A stretch of DNA of 49,376 nucleotides, taken from contig NZ_JAELVH010000071.1 in assembly GCF_019399235.1 (NCBI RefSeq), positions 1 to 49,376 on the forward strand, given 5' to 3'. The notes under the pieces are model-generated. The model was not told where the DNA came from. It was given only the letters and a program-made list of their open reading frames with translations, and ran no database searches. The stretch is from Streptomyces poriferorum (lineage in GTDB: Bacteria > Actinomycetota > Actinomycetes > Streptomycetales > Streptomycetaceae). Positions 36,170 to 44,793 of the stretch are shown here, piece after piece (position 1 is the stretch's first letter; each line of letters begins with the position of its first letter). Both the position numbers and the translations under genes were made by a program.

Positions 36170-37153
36170 TCAGGACCAGGGCCTGTCCGGCGGTGCGGGG
36201 GTGGCGCGGGCGTACCGCGCGGCGAGATCGCGCAGGTGCGCGACCAGCTCGGCGGGCTCCGTCACGGTGAAGTCGTGGCCGAGCATCCCGAGATGGACGG
36301 CGAGGCCGTCCAGCGAGTCCGCCCCCGTGGCCAGCACGCAGGTGTGCTCGTCGACGGCCTCCACCACGCCCACCGCCGGGTTGATCCGCTCCAGCACGGC
36401 TGCCGCGGGCGCGTGCACCGTGACCCGCGCCCGGTGGCGCCAGGCCGCCGCCGACGCCCTGCCCGCCACATAGACGGCGGCGTCCCCCTCCGGGTCCTCG
36501 CGCGGCGCGAAGCGCGGGCCCGACGGCGTGCGCGGCGTGATCCGGTCCACCCGGAACATCCGCCAGTCGTCGCGGTCCACGTCCCACGCGACGAGATACC
36601 AGCGGCGCCCCCAGTTGACGACGCGCTGGGGTTCCACCAGCCGGCGGCTCGGCGTCCCCGCGTGGTCCCGGTAGTCCAGCCGGAGGCGTTCGCGGTCCCT
36701 GCAGGCCGATGCCAGCGTCATCAGGAGCTCGGTGTCGATGCCCGGGTCCTCCCGGTCGGCGGGCACGGGCACGGTGTACTGCTGCAGCGCCCGCACCCGC
36801 CGGCGCAGCCGCGACGGCAGTACCTGCTCCAGTTTGGCCAGCGCCTGGAGCGAGGTCTCCTCCATGCCCGGCATCGCGCTCCGCGCGACCGTGCGCACGG
36901 CGATCGTCACCGCGACCGCCTCGTCGTCCTCCAGCAGCAGCGGCGGCATCGCCGCCCCGGCGGCCAGCCGGTAGCCGCCGGCCGATCCCCGGGTGGCGTC
37001 CACCGGGTAGCCGAGCGTGCGCAGCCGCTCGATGTCGTTGCGCACGGTGCGGCCGCTCACCCCCAGCCGTTCGGCGAGTTCGGTGCCCGGCCATTCGCGC
37101 GGCGACTGGAGCAGGGACAGCAGTCTGAGCAGGCGTGCGGAGGTTTCCAGCAT
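36170..37153 (-). CDS. WYL-domain transcriptional regulator (YafY/DeoR-like HTH)
   Basis: 327 residues. N-terminal winged helix (LLRLLSLLQSPREWPGTELAERLGVSGRTVRNDIERLRTLGYPVDATRGSAGGYRL), then a WYL domain (RRLVEPQRVVNWGRRWYLVAWDVDRDDWRMFRVDRI) and a WCX C-terminal extension. WYL proteins sense ligands such as nucleotides or nucleic acid. It is divergent from the epoxide hydrolase homologue with a 63-base gap, hence its probable regulator. Confidence 0.9.
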   Translation of the reverse strand: MLETSARLLRLLSLLQSPREWPGTELAERLGVSGRTVRNDIERLRTLGYPVDATRGSAGGYRLAAGAAMPPLLLEDDEAVAVTIAVRTVARSAMPGMEETSLQALAKLEQVLPSRLRRRVRALQQYTVPVPADREDPGIDTELLMTLASACRDRERLRLDYRDHAGTPSRRLVEPQRVVNWGRRWYLVAWDVDRDDWRMFRVDRITPRTPSGPRFAPREDPEGDAAVYVAGRASAAAWRHRARVTVHAPAAAVLERINPAVGVVEAVDEHTCVLATGADSLDGLAVHLGMLGHDFTVTEPAELVAHLRDLAARYARATPAPPDRPWS

Positions 37154-37176
37154 GGTCCGAACTCTGCTCCTTCATT

Positions 37177-37193
37177 AGGAACGAACCTTTCCT
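37177..37193. promoter_or_regulatory. Small dyad between WYL regulator and hydrolase gene
   Basis: AGGAA-CGAACCT-TTCCT, an interrupted 5-bp inverted repeat in the middle of the 63-base divergent promoter. Candidate WYL-regulator site; weak by itself. Confidence 0.4.
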
Positions 37194-37216
37194 GATGCCA
37201 TCCTAGAGTTCTGTCC

Positions 37217-38389
37217 ATGGAGAACAGCAGCGCCACCGAAGCCCGCACCGCCCAGGACGCAGCCGCCACGGCGATCCGCCCCTTCCGGATCGAGATCCCG
37301 CAGGCCGACGTCGACGACCTGCGCCACCGCCTCGCCCGCACCCGCTGGAACACCGGTCTGCCGGGGGTCGAGGGCTGGACGCGGGGCGTTCCCGCCGACT
37401 ACCTGAAGGGCCTGGCGGCGTACTGGGCCGACGGGTTCGACTGGCGCGCGGCCGAGGCTCGGCTGAACGAGTTCCCGCAGTTCCTCACGGAGATCGACGG
37501 CCAGGACGTCCACTTCGTCCACGTCCGCTCGGCGAAGGCCGACGCCCCCGCGCTGCTGCTGATTCACGACTGGCCCGGTTCGTTCGTCCAGTTCATCGAC
37601 GTCATCGAACCGCTCTCACACGACTTCGACGTCGTCGTCACCTCCACGCCGGGTGTCGGCTTCTCCGGCCCGCTCACCTCGGCCGGCTGGAACACGGGCC
37701 GGATCGCCGCGGCCTTCACCACCCTCATGGACCGGCTCGGCTACGGGCACTACGGCGTGCAGGGCAACGGTGGCGGCGCCTGGATCGCCGCGGAGATGGG
37801 CCGCCTGGCCCCCGACGCCGTCACGGGCATCCATGTGAACGGCCTGGTCACCTTCCCCTCGGAGGACCCGGCGGACTTCGCCGGGCTCACGGAGTCCGAG
37901 CAGACCCGGCTGGAGCGACTGCAGAACTTCCGCGACGACAAGATGGGCTTCAACGCCATCCAGTCGACCCGCCCCGAGACCCTGGCCTTCGGCCTGCACG
38001 ACTCCCCGGTGGGGCAGCTGGCCTGGATCACCGAGAAGTTCAAGGAGTGGACCGACCCGGCGAGCGAGCTCCCCGAGGACGCCATCGGCCGCGACCACCT
38101 GCTGACCAACATCAGCGTGTACTGGTTCACCGGTACGGCGGGCTCATCCGCGCACCTCTACTACGAGATGGCCCACGACCCGTCCGCGTGGGCGCCGAAG
38201 GACCGCGGCACCGTCCCGACCGCCGTGGCCGTCGCGCTGCCGGCCGACGTCGCGATCCGCCGGTTCGCCGAGCGCGACCACCATGTGGTGCGCTGGACCG
38301 AGCTCGACCGCGGCGGCAACTTCCTCTCGCTGGAACAGCCGGAACTGCTGGTCAAGGACGTCACCGAGTTCTTCCGCACCCTTGGCTAA
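37217..38389 (+). CDS. Epoxide hydrolase homologue lacking catalytic residues
   Basis: 390-residue alpha/beta-hydrolase of the microsomal epoxide hydrolase type: N-terminal EHN domain (IRPFRIEIPQADVDDLRHRLARTRW ... LKGLAAYWADGFDWRAAEARLNEFPQF), then the core (ALLLIHDWPGSFVQFIDVI). The family normally shows HGWPGS, a nucleophile in QGGD and a base in RGGHF. Here these read HDWPGS (residues 117-122), QGNGGG (182-187, no Asp) and RGGNF (Asn368 for His). The reading frame is otherwise intact and well conserved, so this may be a pseudo-enzyme or have a different chemistry. It converges with the cation-efflux gene, the stops overlapping in CTAA. Confidence 0.87.
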   Translation: MENSSATEARTAQDAAATAIRPFRIEIPQADVDDLRHRLARTRWNTGLPGVEGWTRGVPADYLKGLAAYWADGFDWRAAEARLNEFPQFLTEIDGQDVHFVHVRSAKADAPALLLIHDWPGSFVQFIDVIEPLSHDFDVVVTSTPGVGFSGPLTSAGWNTGRIAAAFTTLMDRLGYGHYGVQGNGGGAWIAAEMGRLAPDAVTGIHVNGLVTFPSEDPADFAGLTESEQTRLERLQNFRDDKMGFNAIQSTRPETLAFGLHDSPVGQLAWITEKFKEWTDPASELPEDAIGRDHLLTNISVYWFTGTAGSSAHLYYEMAHDPSAWAPKDRGTVPTAVAVALPADVAIRRFAERDHHVVRWTELDRGGNFLSLEQPELLVKDVTEFFRTLG

Positions 38390-39423
38390 GGGTTGTCCAG
38401 GCGGTCGGTGAACAGCCCTCCGCCGTCCCCGTTGCCCTCCCCGTCGCCGGGTCCGACCACCGGATTCCCTCCGGCCCGGGCCCGGCGGCGCTGGGCGACC
38501 CCCGGCGTCGGGTCCAGATACACCCGCTTGATCGACGGATACCGCTCCCGCAGCTGTTGTTCCGCCTCCTCGCAGGCCCACTCGACCTGTTCGGCACTGG
38601 CCACGTCCCGGAAGTCGACCTTCGCGGCGATCAGGATCTCGGACGGCCCCTGGATGAGTGTGGTCAGCTCCAGTACGTCGATGATGTGCGGCACCGTGAG
38701 CAGTTCCTCCCGCACCCCCGTCCGCATCGACGGGGGCACCGGACGGCCGATCAGCAGCTGGGCGTTGGAACGGCCGAGCACCCAGGCCACGTACACGAGC
38801 AGCACGCCGATCAGGATCGACGCGATACCGTCCCAGACACCCGAGCCCGTCAGCTGGCCGCCGAGCAGCCCGCCCGCGGCCAGCAGTAGTCCGACCAGAG
38901 CCGCCGAGTCCTCCATCACCACGGCCTTGACCGCGGTGTCGGGCGTGCGGCGCAGGTACCGGGTGGGGGCGGCGCCCAGCCGGGCGGCCTCGCCGCGCAC
39001 CTGCCGCAGCCCGGTGCGCAGGGAGTAGCCCTCCAGGAGGAAGGCGACCCCCAGCACGATGTACGAGATGAGCGGATCGCCGAGATCCTCGCCCTGCGTC
39101 AGGGTGTGGATGCCGTCGTACAGCGAGAAGACCGCGCCGCCGACGAATGTGGCGACGGAGGCGAGCATCGCCCAGATGTACCGCTCGGGGCCGTAGCCCA
39201 GTGGATGCTCCTCGTCGGCGGGCTTCTCACTGCGCTTGAGGGCGGTGAGCAGCAGCACCTCGGTGACCGTGTCGGCGACGGAGTGGGCCGCCTCGGAGAG
39301 CATCGCGCTCGACCCGCTGATCAGCCCGGCGACGGCCTTCGCCACGGCGATGCCGAGGTTGGCGACCGCCGCGACGATGACGGTGAACGTGGACTCCCCA
39401 CCAGCAGATTTCTCGTCACTCAT
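38386..39423 (-). CDS. Cation diffusion facilitator family transporter
   Basis: 345-residue membrane protein. N-terminal segments with TVIVAAVANLGIAVAKAVAGLISGSSAMLSEAAHSVADTVTEVLLL (CDF signature; the metal-site His and Asp are in HSVAD), further membrane helices with VMEDSAALVGLLLAAGG (D/E site) and a cytoplasmic C-terminal domain ending in a Gly-rich tail. A predicted zinc/iron/manganese efflux antiporter. The ATG at 39423 is chosen by family start. Same strand as tesB, 59 bases downstream of it, so possibly cotranscribed. Metal specificity cannot be told. Confidence 0.9.
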   Translation of the reverse strand: MSDEKSAGGESTFTVIVAAVANLGIAVAKAVAGLISGSSAMLSEAAHSVADTVTEVLLLTALKRSEKPADEEHPLGYGPERYIWAMLASVATFVGGAVFSLYDGIHTLTQGEDLGDPLISYIVLGVAFLLEGYSLRTGLRQVRGEAARLGAAPTRYLRRTPDTAVKAVVMEDSAALVGLLLAAGGLLGGQLTGSGVWDGIASILIGVLLVYVAWVLGRSNAQLLIGRPVPPSMRTGVREELLTVPHIIDVLELTTLIQGPSEILIAAKVDFRDVASAEQVEWACEEAEQQLRERYPSIKRVYLDPTPGVAQRRRARAGGNPVVGPGDGEGNGDGGGLFTDRLDNP

Positions 39424-39482
39424 GGTGGGGAGTATGTCCGCAGCAGGGCCGGGCATGTCCGACGCGTGGCCGTGCGGTTCGT

Positions 39483-40370
39483 TCAGCCCTCCCGCGGGAC
39501 CCGGACGACGCCCTCCTGGATGACGGTGATCGCCAGCCGGCCGTCCTGGGTGTAGATGCGGGCCTGGCCGAGTCCGCGCCCGCCGGAGGCGGACGGCGAC
39601 TCCTGGTCGTACAGCAGCCATTCGTCGGCCCGGAACGGCCGGTGGAACCACATCGCGTGGTCCAGGCTCGCCCCCACCACGTCGCCGACCGCCCAGCCGC
39701 CGCGCCCGTGGGCGAGGAGCACCGAGTCGAGCAGCGTCATGTCGGAGACGTACGTGGCCATGCAGACGTGCAGCAGCGGGTCGTCCGCCAGCTTGCCGTT
39801 GGTACGGAACCACACCTGCGAGCGCGGCTCGCGCGGCTCCCCGACCGTGCCGAACGGCGGGGCGTCCACGTACCGGAGGTCGACCGCGGCGCGGGCCTCG
39901 ATCAGCCGGTCCACGACGCTGGGGTCGCTGAACCGGTCCGCGTACCGCGGCAGCATCTCGGCGGCCGTGGGCAGCGTCTCCGGGTCGGGTGCGGCCGGCA
40001 TGTCCGCCTGGTGCTCCAGCCCCTCCTCGTCCGTCTGGAAGGACGCGGAGAGGTGGAAGATCGGCTGCCCGTGCTGGACGGCGACGACCCGCCGGGTGGT
40101 GAAGGAGCGGCCGTCCCGGATGCGGTCGACGCTGTAGACGATCGGCGCGCCCGGGTCCCCCGCCCGCAGGAAGTACGAGTGGAGGGAGTGGGCGGGCCGG
40201 TCGGCGGGAACGGTCCGGCCCGCGGCGACGAGCGCCTGGGCCGCGACCTGTCCGCCGAAGACGCGGGGCACGATCGCCGATCGGCTGGTGCCCCGGAAGA
40301 TGTCCTGCTCGATCTGCTCCAGGTCGAGCAGATCGAGCAGATCGAGCAGGGCGTCCGGTGCTGAGCTCAT
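39483..40370 (-). CDS. tesB: Acyl-CoA thioesterase II
   Basis: 295 residues forming a double hot-dog. IFRGTSRSAIVPRVFGGQVAAQALVAAGRTV and HSLHSYFLRAGDPGAPIVYSVDRIRDGRSFTTRRVVAVQHG in the first half; HAMWFHRPFRADEWLLYDQESPSASGGRGLGQARIYTQDGRLAITVIQEGVVR in the second, with the catalytic Asp/Thr/Gln of TesB. The N-terminus contains LLDLLDLLDLEQIEQ, encoded by a short 9-base repeat. It follows an acyl-CoA dehydrogenase by 18 bases, so the pair works on fatty acyl-CoA turnover. Confidence 0.93.
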   Translation of the reverse strand: MSSAPDALLDLLDLLDLEQIEQDIFRGTSRSAIVPRVFGGQVAAQALVAAGRTVPADRPAHSLHSYFLRAGDPGAPIVYSVDRIRDGRSFTTRRVVAVQHGQPIFHLSASFQTDEEGLEHQADMPAAPDPETLPTAAEMLPRYADRFSDPSVVDRLIEARAAVDLRYVDAPPFGTVGEPREPRSQVWFRTNGKLADDPLLHVCMATYVSDMTLLDSVLLAHGRGGWAVGDVVGASLDHAMWFHRPFRADEWLLYDQESPSASGGRGLGQARIYTQDGRLAITVIQEGVVRVPREG

Positions 40371-40388
40371 GGAGAGAACGTAGCCGCT

Positions 40389-41546
40389 CTACAGGCCCAT
40401 GGACTTGGCGATGATCGACTTCATGACCTCGCTGGTGCCGCCGTAGATGCGGTTGACCCGGTTGTCCGCGTACAGGCGGGCGATCGGGTACTCGTTCATG
40501 AAGCCGTAGCCGCCGTGCAGCTGGAGGCAGCGGTCGATCACGCGGTGCGCGACCTCGGTGCAGAACAGCTTCGCGGAGGCGGCCTCGGCGGCGGTCAGCT
40601 CACCGGCGTCCAGCGCCTCCAGCGCGCGGTCGGCGACGGCCTGGGCCGCGTCCACCTCGGCCTGGCAGGCGGCCAGCTCGAACTTGGTGTTCTGGAACGA
40701 GGCGACGGTCTTGCCGAAGACGGTGCGGTCCTGCACGTACTCCTTGGCGAACCGGACGGCCGCGGCGGCCTGGGCGTACGCGCCGAAGGCGATGCCCCAG
40801 CGCTCGGAGGCCAGGTTGGTGCCGAGGTAGCCGAAGCCCTTGTTCTCCTCGCCGAGGAGGTCCTCGACCGGGACCTTGACGTCGACGAACGCCAGCTCGG
40901 CGGTGTCGGAGACGCGCAGACCGAGCTTGTCGAGCTTGCGGCCGATCGAGTAGCCCGCGGACTTGGTGTCGACGGCGAACAGGGAGATGCCGAAGCGGCG
41001 GTCGTCCTCGCGCGGGGCGCTGGTGCGGGCGCAGACGATCACACGGTCGGCGTGCACGCCGCCGGTGATGAAGGTCTTGGAGCCGTTGAGGACGTAGTGC
41101 GTGCCGTCCTCGGAGAGCTTGGCGGTGGTCTTCATGCCCGCGACGTCGGAGCCGGTGCCCGGCTCGGTCATCGCGAGGGCCCACATCTCCTCGCCGGAGG
41201 TGAACTTCGGCAGCCAGCGCTTCTTCTGCTCGTCGGTGGCGAGCATCTTGATGTAGGGCAGGCCGAGCAGCGTGTGCACGCCGGAGCCGCCGAAGGAGAC
41301 GCCCGCGCGGGCGGTCTCCTCGTAGATGAGGGCTTCGTACTTGTGCGAGTCGATGCCCGCGCCGTCGTACTCCTCGTCCACCGTGATGCCGAAGACGCCC
41401 AGCTCGCCGAGCTTCAGGTAGAAGTCGCGCGGGGCCTGGCCGGCCGCGAACCACTCGTCGTACACGGGCACGACCTCGGCCGCGATGAAGGCCCGGATGG
41501 TCTCCCGGAACGCCTCGTGGTCCTCGTTGAATACCGTACGGCGCAC
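40389..41546 (-). CDS. Acyl-CoA dehydrogenase (LCAD/IVD-type active site)
   Basis: 385-residue FAD enzyme: MTEPGTGSDVAGMKTTAKLSEDGTHYVLNGSKTFITGG and LQLHGGYGFMNEYPIARLYADNRVNRIYGGTSEVMK. The usual YEGTSE glutamate is Gly here (YGGTSE). Glu248 in LASERW is at the position of the catalytic base of long-chain and isovaleryl-CoA dehydrogenases, so the enzyme should be active with that geometry. The ATG at 41546 is used; a 20-bp dyad lies 33 bases upstream. Forms an operon with tesB. Confidence 0.92.
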   Translation of the reverse strand: MRRTVFNEDHEAFRETIRAFIAAEVVPVYDEWFAAGQAPRDFYLKLGELGVFGITVDEEYDGAGIDSHKYEALIYEETARAGVSFGGSGVHTLLGLPYIKMLATDEQKKRWLPKFTSGEEMWALAMTEPGTGSDVAGMKTTAKLSEDGTHYVLNGSKTFITGGVHADRVIVCARTSAPREDDRRFGISLFAVDTKSAGYSIGRKLDKLGLRVSDTAELAFVDVKVPVEDLLGEENKGFGYLGTNLASERWGIAFGAYAQAAAAVRFAKEYVQDRTVFGKTVASFQNTKFELAACQAEVDAAQAVADRALEALDAGELTAAEAASAKLFCTEVAHRVIDRCLQLHGGYGFMNEYPIARLYADNRVNRIYGGTSEVMKSIIAKSMGL

Positions 41547-41578
41547 GGGGTGCCTCCCTGGTCGGCTTCGCTCGGCTT

Positions 41579-41598
41579 GGCTAAGCGCTTGCTCAGCC
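41579..41598. promoter_or_regulatory. Dyad operator upstream of acyl-CoA dehydrogenase
   Basis: GGC-TAAGC-GCTT-GCTCA-GCC: an interrupted inverted repeat of form GGCTnAGC-N4-GCTnAGCC. It lies just upstream of the start codon; a candidate site for a fatty-acid regulator of TetR type, possibly the regulator encoded at 41720. Confidence 0.55.
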
Positions 41599-41719
41599 TT
41601 GGTTAAAAGTTACCCGGCGGTCACCGGAGCTGTCCAGGGTGATGCTGAGCACGCCGGAGCGGGGCACCGGCCGCTGTGCCGGGGCCGGGGCCCTCGGGGG
41701 TTTCGTCCTCGGGGGTTTC

Positions 41720-42469
41720 TCAGATGCCGAAGCGGGCGGCGATCCCGTCCAGTACGCAGTCCAGGCCCGTCTCGAACGCCCAGGTCGCGTCGTCCTTGCG
41801 GGTCGCGCGCTGTCCGTAGCGGCGGTACGTGGGATAGCGGCCGGTCTCCATCAGGTACATCATCTGCGGGGCCAGGCCCAGCCGGGTCTCGTCGCCGGAC
41901 GACCAGCCCGCGGACTCCGTCCACTCCTTCAGGGCCACTTCCGACTGTGCCGCGCCATGGGCGAAGGCGCTGACGGTGCGGAACGCGACCATCATCGCGT
42001 CCTCGTCGAGTCCGAGTCCGTCGAGCGCCGCCAGCTGCCGTTCGGCGACGGCCAGGCGCCCGGGTGTCAGGACGAAGAGATGAGTGGGCAGCTGCCCCAC
42101 CCAGGGATGCCGCAGCATCATGTCCCGGGTCAGCAGGCCGAAGGCGCGCAGTACCTCGCGCCATCCGGTCACCTCTTCGGGGATCCGCATCTCCGTGGTC
42201 ACCCGCTCGGCCATCAGCGCCCACAGGTCGTCCTTGCCGGAGACGTGGCGGTAGGCGGCCATGGGGGCGACGCCCAGCTCCGTGGCGAGCCTGCGCATGG
42301 TGACGGCTGCGAAGCCCTCCGCGTCGGCGATCTGTACGGCGACGGCCCCGATCCGCTCCAGGGTCAGCGAGGCGCGGGGTGCGGTCGCCGGCTGTTCCAG
42401 GCGCTGCCAGAGGGACATGTCGGGCCCCTGGCTGTCGCTCCTGCCGCTGTCCTTCTTCTGGCCGGCCAC
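41720..42469 (-). CDS. TetR-family repressor
   Basis: 249 residues. The helix-turn-helix (LTLERIGAVAVQIADAEGFAAVTMRRLATELGVAPMAAYRHVSGKDDLWALMAERV) begins at about residue 36; the C-terminal half is a TetR_C effector domain (WREVLRAFGLLTRDMMLRHPWVGQLPTH). It is divergent from the flavin reductase and MFS pump genes and the gap holds four copies of an ATACGTTGTA half-site, so it very likely represses them and itself. Confidence 0.9.
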   Translation of the reverse strand: MAGQKKDSGRSDSQGPDMSLWQRLEQPATAPRASLTLERIGAVAVQIADAEGFAAVTMRRLATELGVAPMAAYRHVSGKDDLWALMAERVTTEMRIPEEVTGWREVLRAFGLLTRDMMLRHPWVGQLPTHLFVLTPGRLAVAERQLAALDGLGLDEDAMMVAFRTVSAFAHGAAQSEVALKEWTESAGWSSGDETRLGLAPQMMYLMETGRYPTYRRYGQRATRKDDATWAFETGLDCVLDGIAARFGI

Positions 42470-42498
42470 GGGCGGGCTCCTCTCGGTAAGCGGTCAGC

Positions 42499-42570
42499 GT
42501 ACAACGTATCCGGCAGTAGACAACGTACACATCGACGGATACGTTGTACGCATAGAAATACGTTGTACAC
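42499..42570. promoter_or_regulatory. Four-half-site operator array of the TetR regulator
   Basis: GTACAACGTATCC at 42499-42511 and its exact reverse GGATACGTTGTAC at 42537-42549; GACAACGTAC at 42519-42528 and AATACGTTGTACAC at 42557-42570. Together they span the divergent promoter as two interleaved dyads. Confidence 0.8.
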
Positions 42571-42598
42571 ATCCACTGCTCCGCTCCCAGGGGGACCC

Positions 42599-43195
42599 AT
42601 GCCCAGCACCCGCCCGCAGCTTCGCGTCGCCGTCCTCGTCGGCAGCACCCGCGAGGGCCGGTTCGCACCCGTCGTCACCCAGTGGCTCAGGGGCCACCTC
42701 TCCCAGCGCGACGACATGACCGTGGATGTCGTCGACCTCGCCGAGACCCCGCTGCCCACCGTCCTCCCCGCGTTCGGCCGGCCGCCGGCGCCGGGCACGG
42801 AAGAGGCGCTCGCCCTCGTGTCACCGCGCCTCGCGGCAGCCGACGCGTTCGTGTTCGTCACGCCGGAGTACAACCACAGCTTTCCCGCGTCCCTGAAGAA
42901 CGCCATCGACTGGCACAACGAGCAGTGGCACGCCAAGCCGGTCGCCTTCGTCTCCTACGGCGGCCTCTCCGGCGGTCTGCGCGCCGTGGAGCAGCTCCGC
43001 GTCGTGATGGCGGAGCTGAACGCCACGACGATCCGCAACACGGTCAGCTTCCACAACGCGTACGGCCTGTTCGGCGAGGACGGCGCGGTGGACGACCCCC
43101 AGGTCGACACGGCGGCCAAGGCGCTGCTGGACCAGCTCGCCTGGTGGGCGCACGCGCTGCGGGACGCCAGGGCCCTTTCCCCGTACGCGGCCTGA
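42599..43195 (+). CDS. NADPH-dependent FMN reductase family protein
   Basis: 198-residue flavodoxin-fold protein: VAVLVGSTREGRFAPVVTQWL (phosphate loop), TPEYNHSFPASLKNAIDWHNEQWHAKPVAFVSYGGLSGGLRAVEQLRVVMAEL (typical SsuE/ArsH/azoreductase signature). The ATG at 42599 follows GGGGGAC. It probably reduces quinones or azo/nitro compounds using FMN. It is the first gene after the operator array and lies 28 bases upstream of the efflux pump. Confidence 0.9.
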   Translation: MPSTRPQLRVAVLVGSTREGRFAPVVTQWLRGHLSQRDDMTVDVVDLAETPLPTVLPAFGRPPAPGTEEALALVSPRLAAADAFVFVTPEYNHSFPASLKNAIDWHNEQWHAKPVAFVSYGGLSGGLRAVEQLRVVMAELNATTIRNTVSFHNAYGLFGEDGAVDDPQVDTAAKALLDQLAWWAHALRDARALSPYAA

Positions 43196-43223
43196 TGACC
43201 CATCGCTTCGATCGGGGGAACCC

Positions 43224-44738
43224 ATGAGCCCGTACACGAAGGACACCCACGACCGGCCGGAGCCCGAGGCGGCGCGGCCACCCGCAGACGAAGGCGCGGG
43301 CCCGTCGAAACTCGTCCTGTTCGGCCTCCTCCTCGGCCTGGTCCTCGGCCTGCTCGACGGCACGATCGTCGGCACGGCCCTGCCCACGATCGTCGGCGAC
43401 CTGGGCGGCCTCGACCACCTGTCCTGGGTGGTGACCTCCTACCTGCTCACCGCATCCCTCTCCACCCCGATCTGGGGCAAGCTCGGAGACCTGTACGGAC
43501 GCAAGGGCAGCTACGTCTGGTCGGTCACGGTGTTCCTCGCCGGCTCCGTACTCTCCGGACTCGCCCAGGACATGGGCCAGCTCATCGCCTTCCGCGCACT
43601 CCAGGGGCTCGGCGCGGGCGGCCTCATGGTCGGCGCGATCTCCATCATCGGTGTCATGCTGCCGCCCTCCCAGGCAGGCCGCTCCCAGGCGATGATCGGG
43701 GCCATGATGCCCGTCGCCCTGGTCGGCGGCCCGCTGCTCGGCGGCTTCCTGACCGACCAGCTGAACTGGCGCTGGGTCTTCTACGTCAACATCCCGATCG
43801 GCGCGCTCGCCCTCCTCATCATCGGGCTGCGCCTGCACCTGCGCACCGAGCGGGTCAAGGCGCGGATCGACTGCGCGGGCGCCGGCCTGCTCAGCGCCGC
43901 GATCCTGGCCCTCACCCTGGTGGGCAGCTGGGGCGGTACGCGGTACGCCTGGTCGTCGCCGCAGATCATCGGCCTCGGAGTGACGGGCGCCCTCGCCCTG
44001 GTGTGGTTCGCCCGGGTCGAGCGACGGGCCGCCGAACCGATCATCCCGCCCCGCCTGTTCGCCGACCGCAACTTCACGCTCGCCCAGGTCCTCACGTTCC
44101 TGGTGGGCGCCGCCATGCTCGGTGCGTCCGCCTACCTGCCGCTCTACATGCAGTTCGTACGCGGCGCGTCCTCGACGGCCAGCGGCATGCTGCTGCTTCC
44201 GCTGATGGCGGGGATGTTCGGCGCCCAACTCCTTCTCGGCAAGCTCCTCGCGGCCGGCGGCCGCTACCGCCCGTACCCCATCATCGGCGGCGCGCTGACG
44301 GCCCTGGGCGCGCTCGTCCTGCTGACGGTGGACACCGGCACACCCACGGCGGTGACCTCCGCGCTGACGCTCGTACTGGGCGTGGGCATGGGCCTGTTGA
44401 TGCAGAGCACGCTGCTCGTCACCATCAACAGCGCGGCACCGCGCGACATGGGCGCCGCGACGGGAACCACCACCCTGGTCCGCACGATCGGCAGCTCCCT
44501 GGGCATCGCGGTGCTGGGCGCCGTCTACACGAGCCGCCTCCACGCCGCCGGAATGCCGGAGGGCGGCACGGCCTGGACCCCCGAGGCGGTACGCGGGATG
44601 CCGGAGGAGGTCCGGGAGGCGGTACGGACAGCGGTCACCGAAGGCCTGCACGGGGTGCTGGCCGGGGCGGCGCTGCTGGGGGCCGTGATCTTCCTGGCGG
44701 CCTGGCTGATGCGGGAGGTGCCGTTGCGGAAGGAGTGA
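43224..44738 (+). CDS. MFS drug-resistance transporter (DHA2, 14 TMS)
   Basis: 504-residue proton antiporter of the EmrB/QacA type: LVLGLLDGTIVGTALPTIVGDLGGLDHLSWVVTSYLL (motif D1), GKLGDLYGRKGSY (motif A), RALQGLGAGGLMVGAISIIG (motif B) and ALVGGPLLGGFLTDQLNWRWVFYVNIPIG (motif C). Second gene behind the TetR operator array. Likely exports a toxic compound that is also handled by the upstream reductase. It converges with the HEAT-repeat gene, with no strong terminator in the 55 bases between. Confidence 0.93.
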   Translation: MSPYTKDTHDRPEPEAARPPADEGAGPSKLVLFGLLLGLVLGLLDGTIVGTALPTIVGDLGGLDHLSWVVTSYLLTASLSTPIWGKLGDLYGRKGSYVWSVTVFLAGSVLSGLAQDMGQLIAFRALQGLGAGGLMVGAISIIGVMLPPSQAGRSQAMIGAMMPVALVGGPLLGGFLTDQLNWRWVFYVNIPIGALALLIIGLRLHLRTERVKARIDCAGAGLLSAAILALTLVGSWGGTRYAWSSPQIIGLGVTGALALVWFARVERRAAEPIIPPRLFADRNFTLAQVLTFLVGAAMLGASAYLPLYMQFVRGASSTASGMLLLPLMAGMFGAQLLLGKLLAAGGRYRPYPIIGGALTALGALVLLTVDTGTPTAVTSALTLVLGVGMGLLMQSTLLVTINSAAPRDMGAATGTTTLVRTIGSSLGIAVLGAVYTSRLHAAGMPEGGTAWTPEAVRGMPEEVREAVRTAVTEGLHGVLAGAALLGAVIFLAAWLMREVPLRKE

Positions 44739-44793
44739 CGGGGCGTCGCCGCCGGAATCCGGGCGATGCCGGTCCTGTGGCTGTCCGGCGGGG

